Assembly: GCA_030770535.1 (NCBI GenBank)
Contig: JASVEC010000113.1
Location: forward strand, 1 to 50,115
DNA from: Batkoa obscura
Taxonomy: Eukaryota > Entomophthoromycota > Entomophthoromycetes > Entomophthorales > Batkoaceae
Length of the DNA: 50,115 nucleotides
Reading direction: 5' to 3'
How positions within the stretch are numbered: the stretch's first letter is position 1; every line of letters starts with the position of its first letter. A program made the translations under genes and the position numbers. Positions 42,778 through 50,115 of this stretch are shown piece by piece. The notes beneath the pieces were generated by a model. It ran no database searches. It was not told the origin of the DNA and saw nothing but the letters and a program-made list of their open reading frames with translations.

Positions 42778-43368
42778 GAACTCCAATACAAGAACCTCCT
42801 AATAAATAAAGCTTGTTAAAAAGCATTTAAAATAACCAAAAGTGATATTTAAGACAAAACCAGAGCTTTAATAAATTAATGTTAATACACATAATATATT
42901 TGTGGAAATGCTATATATTGAATGCTATAGAATGAAAACATTTTATAAAGCATAATAAAAATTTAAAAGTTATTAGATATATTGCAATTAGATAAATGCG
43001 ATAATACAACAGACTAAATAAATGGTACAATAATTATGATTAAAGTAAACTTAAAAAGCTAACAAAAATAATATTTTATCCCTATATTGTACGTCTAAAG
43101 CACTTTAGGAAATTTATAAATAATTTAAAAACTAATACATTTAGAGCAAAGCCGAGCCTTAACCATAATTTGGTTGTACTTTTATTCAAAGAACCAAAGT
43201 AAAGATTTATATACTCTAAAGCTGCAAAATCCAAGTGCCAATAGTGGAAATAAAATTCAACCACTGAAATTTCGTTAAAATTGCAAATTCTGTAAACTTA
43301 ATTGAGCAATTGGTTTTTATATCTTTTGACTAAGTTGGTAAAAAGTATAGGTAAAAAAGCGATTTGAA

Positions 43369-44465
43369 ATGTTAGATTTAATCAAGTTAGATTGCGAAGG
43401 AGACTATTTGAAAGAGAAGAAAAATACTAATGGTAAGGTTGAAACAAAAAAGGAAGGCGATTCAGCGAAAGATAATCCATATTTAGATATGGCTCTGGAG
43501 GATGTCATTAAAAAGAGTAGGAAAGAGATGATTAAAGCTAAAAAAGAGAAGAGAAAAGAGGCTCTTAAAGAAAAAAGAAAAATTAATTCTAAAGGAAAGG
43601 TAGGAACGCAAGATGTCAGAGAAATTAATAAATCCAATACAGTGAATGGTGCTCATTCAGCAGATAAAACAGGTATGTTTCATTTATAATTTTCATAATG
43701 TTATGAACTATATATCAATTGTCCCTTCATATTTTAATGAATTTTATATATATAGTTGAAATACCAAAGGGTGGATTTAAAACTAAAGATCTTAGAGCTA
43801 ATGCTCCTGTACCAAAAGATGGATTTAAAACTAAAGATTTAAGAGCCAAGATGAAATCTGAAAATGGCAAGCGCTTTAACAAAAACATCCCGAAGACTAT
43901 TAAACAAGCTAATGGTACAACTTTCAAGCATTTCAAGCAACCCAATGAACCAGTATCATTTACTAAAAGGGTCGAGATCAAGCCTAAAGTTAAAGAAGTA
44001 AAGCCAGCACCTGAAATATCGATCAAAGGTTTATCTGCTCCAACAACTGTAATGGTTTCAAATATTCATCATTTGGCTAAAGCTGATGATATCAAACTTT
44101 GTTTTGGCCAAGTAGGAAAAGTATTAGCAGTTAATTACTTATATAATTCATATCGTGAGTTTACAGGACATGCGGAGATTGAGATGGGCTCTTTGGTTGA
44201 AGCTAACCAAATAGTTAAGCATTTTGATGGTCGTTTAGCTGATGGCCAAGTTTTGCATGTAGTCATTAAGCCTCCAACTCAAAAGCCTGTCAATAAAGAA
44301 GTCTCATCTGAACATACACCTCCTTCTCGTAACAGACAATCTACTTCACACCATGTTGTAGAAGATAGAAGAGAAGAACCTTCCTTTCGCTCTTCTAACG
44401 GTTCAAGGAATGGTTACAATAGAGCTTCTTTTAATCCTTACTCAAGGCCTTCATATAGACGTTAG
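43369..44465 (+). CDS. ALY/REF-type mRNA export adaptor
   Basis: Nuclear RNA-binding protein that couples mRNA to the export receptor through the helicase UAP56/Sub2. Two exons joined in frame across about 43672-43755 (K-T | V-E-I-P). Near residue 38 there is LDMALEDVIKKSRKE, matching the UAP56-binding motif of ALY/REF proteins (LDMSLDDIIK type). A basic linker follows, then two 13-residue direct repeats (PKGGFKTKDLRAN and PKDGFKTKDLRAK). An RRM (about 44045-44270) starts TTVMVSNIHHLAKADDIKLC and includes RNP1-like REFTGHAEIEM. The C terminus is Arg/Ser/Asn-rich and ends RPSYRR, as in REF proteins that carry RNA-binding basic tails. Yra1/Mlo3-like function is inferred from the motif order; UIF-type adaptors are an alternative. 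Confidence 0.8.
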
Positions 44466-45610
44466 TATATTTGATTATACTTGAGTTTATGAAACTCTAT
44501 TATCGAAAGGAAACATTCAGTTTGACTATTCATCTATTGCAATATATTTTTTATTTTCGGCTGTAATGAATTTAAAGTATAAGGAAATATTTTTTTATTG
44601 AATTTTTTGGGATATTATGCCAACATTAATGATACTAAACTATGATTATTACTAAGGTAGCCGTCAATTTTGAAATTCAAATGTTTAAAATATGGTCATA
44701 ATCGTTTATTACAATATATTAAATTTTTGATACATATATGTAGTGCGAATAAAACATAGTTTTGATAAACTTTATTTAAGCTTAAAAATTGACAAATAAA
44801 TTAAAAAGAAATGTGAATGTTTACCAATTGTCCTATTTTAAATTTTTTGAAATTAACAGCAATATAGTTATTCAAACTTAAACGTGTTTTAATTAATTGC
44901 TCATTTTAAAATAAATCTAAACCTAAGATGCAAAGCTACATAACAAATTAAATAATTGACTACAAACCTTAATACTTACCAACGCATACTTAAACAGCTG
45001 CACTGATTAGTTTATTTTTGATTTTAAAAAGTAGAAAAAAAGAACAATTGGTAAAAAACATTCCTGATAATAAGTAAGCGCGGTTAAAAACTATATTTAT
45101 ACTCTTAAAAACTTTTATCTGTGATACAAACGCCTTTTTTAGCATTAATGCTTTAATAAGCTGCTCCAATTGTAAGATTAAAAAGTAAAATAGGCGAAGG
45201 GCTTAAGACGATTATATGAACCTATTAAGAATAAGAAAAAATTATGGTCATAATATCTAAAGTGTTGCCAAGGTACTTAGTTTTTACTTTTAGATTATTC
45301 ATTATTGTTTTCCTAATAAGTTACTTTATTTGGGATTTAGTTCAGATATAATAATCATATAGCTATAGAAAGGGCTCCTGATGCTTTATAACTATTACAA
45401 TGTTTCTACTTTAGATATATAAAGTTTGAAATTTGTAAATTTATCTTAGATAGAAATACTATTTATTCTAAAACCATACTAAATTAGCTTGACTTACATT
45501 TAGATCTATTTTTGATAAAATCTAAACACTAGATTTAAAACAATTACACTCATTGAGTAGCCAAAAAAATTATGAATAATAAGATCAAGACTTACGTAGC
45601 ACTTGCATCA
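44466..45610. other. Intergenic region between the ALY/REF gene and the repeat protein gene
   Basis: About 1.1 kb of AT-rich DNA. No gene, repeat or clear motif was recognised. Confidence 0.5.
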
Positions 45611-45658
45611 TATATATAATAGATTTTTTTGATTGGTTTCTATTTCATATCAGCCAAT
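45611..45658 (+). promoter_or_regulatory. Core promoter motifs of the repeat protein gene
   Basis: TATATATAA at 45611 and two CCAAT-box pentamers in opposite orientation (ATTGG 45632-45636, CCAAT 45654-45658), 67-114 bp before the ATG at 45725. The order is unusual (CCAAT downstream of TATA), so assignments are tentative. Confidence 0.35.
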
Positions 45659-45724
45659 AATATCGTACTTTAAAGATCATTTTAACCCAGAGCAGTGATC
45701 ATATCAATATTACTTTTTTAAATC

Positions 45725-46743
45725 ATGAGTTACAATAATAATAACCAAGGATCAGATAACTATAACTTCGACCAAGATAAGGTAAATAAGCATGCTGAAA
45801 AGCAGATGGGTGGCAATATTTCAGCCCAAGATAGGGGATTGATTGGTGACGCTTTTAAAATGTTGAGTGGGGGTAGCTCAGCTGGAAGTAGTGGGTCAGG
45901 TGGTAATTCAGGAAATAGTGATTTTGCATCAAGTATTTTATCACAAGTAGGTGGTGGAGGTGGTGGAAGTGGTGGGAATAAACAAGAGTTTTTAGGTATG
46001 GCAATGGGACAAGCATTAAAAATGCTAGGTAGTAGCAATGCTAGTCAAGGCGAAAAAACTGGCATGCTAGCTTCTGTAGCTCAAATGGCTTCTGGATTCA
46101 TGGGTCAAGGCCAAGGATCTGGAGGCAATCAAGGCTCACAAGGAGGATATGGTGATCCTGAAGGAAGTTATGGTGGAGGCAACCAAGCAAATCAGGGGTC
46201 ACAAGGAGGTTATGGTAACCAAGGTTCTCAAGGAGGTTATGGAAATCAAGGATCGCAAGGAGGTATGGTAACCAAAGTTCCCAGGGATCGCAAGGAGGAT
46301 ATGGTAACCAAGGTTCTCAAGGATCGCAAGGAGGTTATGGAAATCAAGGATCTCAAGGAGGTTATGGTAACCAAGGATCCCAAGGAGGATATGGTAACCA
46401 AGGTTCTCAAGGAGGCCATGGTAATCAAGGAAGCCAAGGAGGATATGGTAACCAAGGTTCTCAAGGATCCCAAGGAGGTTATGGAAATCAAGGTTCTCAA
46501 GGAGGATATGGCAATCAAGGATCTCAAGGAGGCTACGGCAATCAAGGATCTCAAGGATCCCAAGGAGGTTATGGAAATCAAGGTTCTCAAGGAGGATATG
46601 GTAACCAAGGTTCTCAAGGATCCCAAGGAGGTTATGGAAATCAAGGTTCTCAAGGAGGATATGGAAAGCAAAACCAAGGTGGAAATAATAAATATCAACA
46701 AGAAGAAGAAAATACTACTTTCTACGGATCTAAACCTAACTAA
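45725..46743 (+). CDS. Low-complexity GYGNQGSQ-repeat protein
   Basis: The N-terminal part (about 130 aa) is a Gly/Ser-rich helical segment with FDQDKVNKHAEKQMGG, GLIGDAFKMLSGG and SDFASSILSQV, resembling small fungal proteins of the DUF7721 kind (uncertain). It is followed by about 20 units of a nine-residue repeat based on QGSQGGYGN, with occasional QGSQ expansions. The C terminus is QNQGGNNKYQQEEENTTFYG then SKPN. As read the frame breaks at GGAGGTATGG (46262-46266); one more T gives GGYGN and the repeat then stays open to the stop at 46741-46743. Composition (Gly, Gln, Asn, Tyr, Ser) resembles prion-like domains such as FUS, so phase-separating behaviour is plausible but not shown. DNA repeats of 27 and 36 bp make this site prone to length change and to sequencing error. 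Confidence 0.7.
46125..46670 (+). repeat. 27 bp tandem repeat array coding for QGSQGGYGN
   Basis: Units of the form CAAGGTTCTCAAGGAGGATA then TGGTAAC, repeated about 18-20 times, some enlarged to 36 bp by an extra CAAGGATCC. Synonymous changes among units show that the array has been maintained as protein. Confidence 0.9.
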
Positions 46744-46950
46744 ATTCATTTAACTTATTAAAGTTCATTCTTTAGAATTATTTTAATTTAACCAATTCAT
46801 ATTACATCTAATATTATCAAATAAACTAAAATTGAAATAAGGAATCGAATAAAATTTACCACACGAATTAAGTTATATAATTTAAAAAATTTACTATAAA
46901 TAAAACACTTTTTATTTTCAAAAATTACCTTTTACTAAAACAGAATTAAA

Positions 46951-48175
46951 TTATAATGACCCTGAAGAAGAGTTAACAATGCCACCTTTACCATGGTCAC
47001 TTGAATCACTCTGTGATAGAAGTCGATCGGCTTCTTCTGCACTAATCATGTTTGTTGTTTCCACTGCCAACCTAGATGGAACGGAAGGTCGGTAATCATT
47101 TGAATGTCCTAAAATAACGCCCCTATCCTTTAATCCAGTACCACGTATCTCTACTGGGTTAACTGGAGGTGTGTTCCATTTACGTGTTGGTACATAGCGT
47201 GGATCCATCATTTCAAACTCTTGCATTGTATAACGCGAACACTTATCTGCATTTTCAAGGTCCTGAATCATCTTAGCAATAGTAGGATGTGAAAATCCAT
47301 AATAATCGGGTCCAGAAGCAGAGTTAGTAGCTCCTTTTGAGCGGAGTTTATTTGCTTTACGCATTACAGCTGTCCAAACCCCAGTAGGGGACTCAGCAAT
47401 AAAGGGTTCCGGACAGTCATCAGCGTCAATTTGGAAGCGCGGGTTGCCGTTAACTTCCAAAATAGTTGCTGTATAACATGCTTCGCGGTCAGGTGAAATG
47501 GTGCTATTATAATATCTTTTAACAGTGTAGCCTATTGGCCAGATATAGCGTTCATTATGAAAGCTTGGATTTTTGTATTCTACTCTGCCTAAAGATACCA
47601 CTGTAAGGATACCAACCGTAACTGGAAGGATATAGTTGCCTAGTTCATCCCTAGGTAAAGGTTGGACCCTTCTAGCCTTGGACACGTTACGGCGCGAAGA
47701 CTTGTTTCCTTTATCTTTTGAAGTGAGTGCAGAAGTGGCACCGTTATAGGAAGAACCAGAACGGTTTGAATTTCCATTTCTTATTTGATTATTGTTAGTG
47801 CCATAAGGGGAGTTAGTTTTTACTTTAGCTTTAACTAAGAAATAAAAAGTTAGTATATGTTTAATAAGTAGATAAATACGTTACTATCAAAGGTAGGTTT
47901 TTCCTCTTCACTTTCAGAGGTGGTAGGAGAGTCATCGTCTAGTTTAAGAATTTCAGCTTCTAATAAGGAGTTTCTTTGTTTAAGACGATTTATCAGGTTT
48001 TTAGCTTGCTGAAGTTTGCTTTGACTGTCATCATATTTCTAATAAAAAGTATAAATAAATAAAACACTTTATTAAAATAAATTACCTCTTGTATTTCTTT
48101 TAATTTTCGTTTTGCTAAACGATATTTATCTTCATACACAGAAATCGGTTCGCTTGGTTTTTGATTAAAAGACAT
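46951..48175 (-). CDS. FYRN/FYRC-domain nuclear protein (TBRG1-like)
   Basis: Three exons on the reverse strand. Exon 1 (from ATG at 48175) encodes MSFNQKPSEPISVYEDKYRL then AKRKLKEIQE. Exon 2 gives a coiled coil (YDDSQSKLQQAKNLINRLKQ) and an acidic end. Exon 3 has a basic linker (SSRRNVSKARRVQPLPRDEL) and the FYR module: GILTVVSLGRVEYKNPSFHN, RYIWPIGYTVKRYYNS (FYRN), then YTATILEVNGNPRFQIDADD and ESPTGVWTAVMRKANKLR (FYRC). The order coiled coil, basic linker, FYR matches TBRG1-type chromatin proteins; the FYR module is also found in MLL-type methyltransferases, but no SET domain follows. Introns are about 48041-48088 and 47837-47884. A chromatin role is inferred from the family. Confidence 0.82.
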
Positions 48176-49099
48176 TGAAAAGTAAGCTCTTTAATAATCT
48201 TCCTTAGGTTTAAGTGCGTTTCATTCCTTGTAGTTCAAATCAGGTGCCCCATTCTTACCTTATTGATTGGCTAATTTTAGTCGACTCCTCTACCTTGGTT
48301 GCTTTATTTATTTAAGGTGTTGAAAGCCAAATCTTTAAGCAATTATTCGCTCAAGTAAGTTACAAAATAAGCGAAATTGGTGAAGTTAAAATTCTATAAC
48401 TGGAATATTTGGTAAGAATGCTGATAATTATTGTTGATTTGGATTAAAAGCTCATAAATTTCTATCCACATGAGTTATTTGTACGGTTTATTAAATAAAG
48501 GAGAGATGAAAAGATTAAGATCATGATTCAAAAATATAATAGAGTAATAAGAACAGCTCATTTAAATAAAAATACTACAGAAGGGCTTATCAAGAATATT
48601 TATGTTATAGAGAGTTTGTATTAAAGTAATAAAATTTTATACTTTTTTAAAACCGTGGACTTTGTGATGCTTTTATTAAGCTTTAGTTTATGGACTTTAG
48701 ATTTCATAAAAAAGTTTATAGTTTATCTAAACAAGTAATAGAGTATTGATAACAAAAGTTTAAGATTAAACACATGGCCTTTCAAGAGCAAAAAGAAGAT
48801 AGAAGACTATATAAAAAGGATTAAAGTTGAATGAAGTATTTTTATAAAAAATTTGAAATATAGTAATTAAAGGCTTAAAGTCTATTTCATGAAAATAAAT
48901 TTCTCAACTTGAATGTAAAATACAACTTTGAAGATCTTAAAGTTTGGTTGAAAAATCCCAATAAAAGCATTTAAGTTTTAGTTTAATGAATAACTAAAAT
49001 GAAAATGAAAATATATAGTTTCAATGCATATTAACAGATATTCAACAAATTAAAATCATCTTTCTAGTTAATCTCTAAGAATATTTTATTTTAGTTCAT
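48176..49099. other. Intergenic region, FYR gene to P5A ATPase
   Basis: About 0.9 kb AT-rich. The first 120 bp probably hold the FYR gene promoter. A stretch near 48330-48400 faintly resembles the small-element core (TTCGCTCAAGTAA .. GGTGAAGTTAAAA) but lacks ends. No gene is seen. Confidence 0.5.
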
Positions 49100-50115
49100 C
49101 TATGGTTTATCAGCAATTGACTTAGGTTGATTATTAGCAAAAAGTGTAAAAGACACATGTTCAACCACATAAGCAAGTCCAAAGTCAAGTACAAGACCCA
49201 TAACTAAACGATTACGGAACTAAATTAAACGTTTAATTTTATGTTAAAAAAGTTGTAAAAAATAACTTACTGCTGAAGGGAAAGGTACCAAAGACAAAAA
49301 TTCATTCATAGAAGGGAATAATTCAGTAGCACAAGCAAATGCAATAAATCCGCACAACATTAATCCATTATATAATGTTTTATTCTCTCTCAAACTCTCA
49401 CGGAATGGATGGCCCTATAGTTCTTTTATCAATTGTTATTCTAATAAATTATAAATAACTTACTTGATAATTAATAGCAAAGGTAGATACTTGTAATGAA
49501 AGAGATCAAAAACACGGCACTATTCAAGAGACTTGGCTCAAATGTGGAATCCAAGTCCACAGGTTTTTGACTAAACAAAATTAATTTAACTGTATAAATA
49601 CTAATTTTAAATACTTACGTTTCAAAAATCTTGGCCTGTTGAACGATGTAAATTAATGAAACAATATGTACAAAGAACTGACCCATCACAGAAGATATAA
49701 TGTATTTGTTAAATATATTCGTTTGAGGCCTTTCAATGGATAATGTTTCCAAAGGTTGTGCTTTACTGATACATAAGAAACAGACAGCAAGCAACATACC
49801 AGAGATAGTTGCTTGATAATCGCCATATTTGATACCATCGAGATAAAGTACACTTAAGGAGTAAGCTGAAATTAAGCAATTGAGTGCTAATATTTTATAC
49901 ATCTGTGTGGTTGCTACCAAGGTACATCTTCCTTGTCTGATAATGCTAACAACTAATAATGAAACTTATAATAAAAATAATTTGATATTAAATAATATAT
50001 ACCTGATTCAATAGAAGCCAGCTTTGAAGTAAAAGGTGAAGCTACAGAAGCATCTCCAAATTTAAGTACTGGTACATCTTCATCTAATTCCTCAAACAAT
50101 TTTTCTGTGAGTACA
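49100..50115 (-). CDS. SPF1: P5A-type ATPase, C-terminal part (Spf1/ATP13A1)
   Basis: Partial: the gene continues past the right edge of the window. P5A ATPases are ER membrane transporters that remove mis-inserted tail-anchored helices. Exons, in coding order: the first visible one up to ASIES at 50003 ([20 protein letters not shown], the loop after the catalytic domain), then [60 protein letters not shown], then [36 protein letters not shown], and the end [30 protein letters not shown]. These match the membrane domain M7-M10 of ATP13A1/Spf1. The frame breaks once near 49487-49495 (LIS to [10 protein letters not shown]), as if two bases were lost or one gained. Introns are short (about 49950-50002, 49566-49618, 49415-49463, 49220-49270). 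Confidence 0.9.

Larger units (their letters stand above)
41103..43368. other. Gene-free AT-rich interval
   Basis: About 2.3 kb. It holds one small element (42271-42369) and a tandem AAATTTT repeat (about 42745-42777). The stretch 41295-41370 is locally richer in G and C and may belong to the desaturase promoter. No coding frame is supported. Confidence 0.55.

Noticed and set aside
43082-43264. 60-codon reverse-strand open frame with many aromatic residues
   Set aside because: No promoter, no family and AT-driven codon content; not separable from chance.
46246-46749. 167-codon reverse-strand open frame
   Set aside because: It is the complement of the QGSQGGYGN repeat array; the repeating SLRTLVTISSL-like peptide is a by-product of the DNA repeat.
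48330-48400. Possible twentieth small element
   Set aside because: Only a faint core similarity; both ends are missing.
1-50115. CRISPR arrays, rRNA genes or bacterial operon structure
   Set aside because: Repeats are dispersed inverted-repeat elements, not spaced direct repeats. No rRNA-like sequence is seen, and spliced genes exclude a bacterial source.
1-50115. Retrovirus-like or other virus-derived elements
   Set aside because: No reverse transcriptase, integrase, capsid or long terminal repeat pattern was recognised; the mobile DNA here is of the cut-and-paste type.

Overview
The window reads as AT-rich nuclear DNA of an early-diverging fungus. Protein-coding exons are interrupted by introns of about 45-60 bp with GT..AG ends, and the standard genetic code is used. 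The gene set includes a fungal-type Met6 methionine synthase, a delta-9 desaturase with a C-terminal cytochrome b5, mitoribosomal mL41, OPA3, Cfd1/NUBP2 and a P5A ATPase. Features usually missing from Dikarya are also present: an Integrator INTS11 nuclease, a rhodopsin-type (class A) GPCR and an SLC1-type dicarboxylate/glutamate transporter. AT-rich Entomophthoromycotina such as Conidiobolus would fit; this is inference, not identification.

Layout. 1-9.5 kb: class I myosin (+), INTS11 (-) and dynamitin (+), the last two sharing a 170 bp divergent promoter. 9.8-12.5 kb: a 2.5 kb DNA transposon with small elements nested in and beside it. 12.7-17.1 kb: RPS3 with a box C/D snoRNA in a long intron, a mitochondrial-type DEAD-box helicase, mL41 (-) and OPA3 (+). 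17.1-20.0 kb: gene-free, with three small elements. 20.1-27.3 kb: Met6, a stand-alone I9 protease inhibitor (-), a KDEL-tailed protein disulfide isomerase (+), Cfd1 (-) and a secreted protein made of two repeats (-). 27.7-32.9 kb: a GPCR gene enclosed by two inverted transposon copies that share 731 bp with one mismatch. 34.3-35.7 kb: SLC1 transporter. 35.9-39.5 kb: transposon remains. 39.9-41.1 kb: desaturase (-). 43.4-50.1 kb: an ALY/REF-type mRNA export adaptor, a GYGNQGSQ-repeat protein, an FYR-domain nuclear protein (-) and the 3' part of a P5A ATPase (-).

The most striking feature is a family of about 105 bp elements (19 copies found) with ends TATGGGGATGT..ACATCCCCATA. The same ATATGGGG ends bound four copies of a larger DNA transposon with a DDE-like transposase, so the small elements are probably its non-autonomous satellites. 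One small element interrupts a transposase copy and can be compared with the uninterrupted copy. Several elements sit end to end and share one ATAT.

Several otherwise intact housekeeping genes (myosin, RPS3, DEAD-box helicase, SLC1, repeat protein, P5A ATPase, perhaps dynamitin) show one apparent frame break each, mostly explained by one missing base in a short homopolymer. This looks like residual assembly error more than biology. The genes do not form one pathway: the window is ordinary housekeeping gene territory with transposon-rich islands between the genes.
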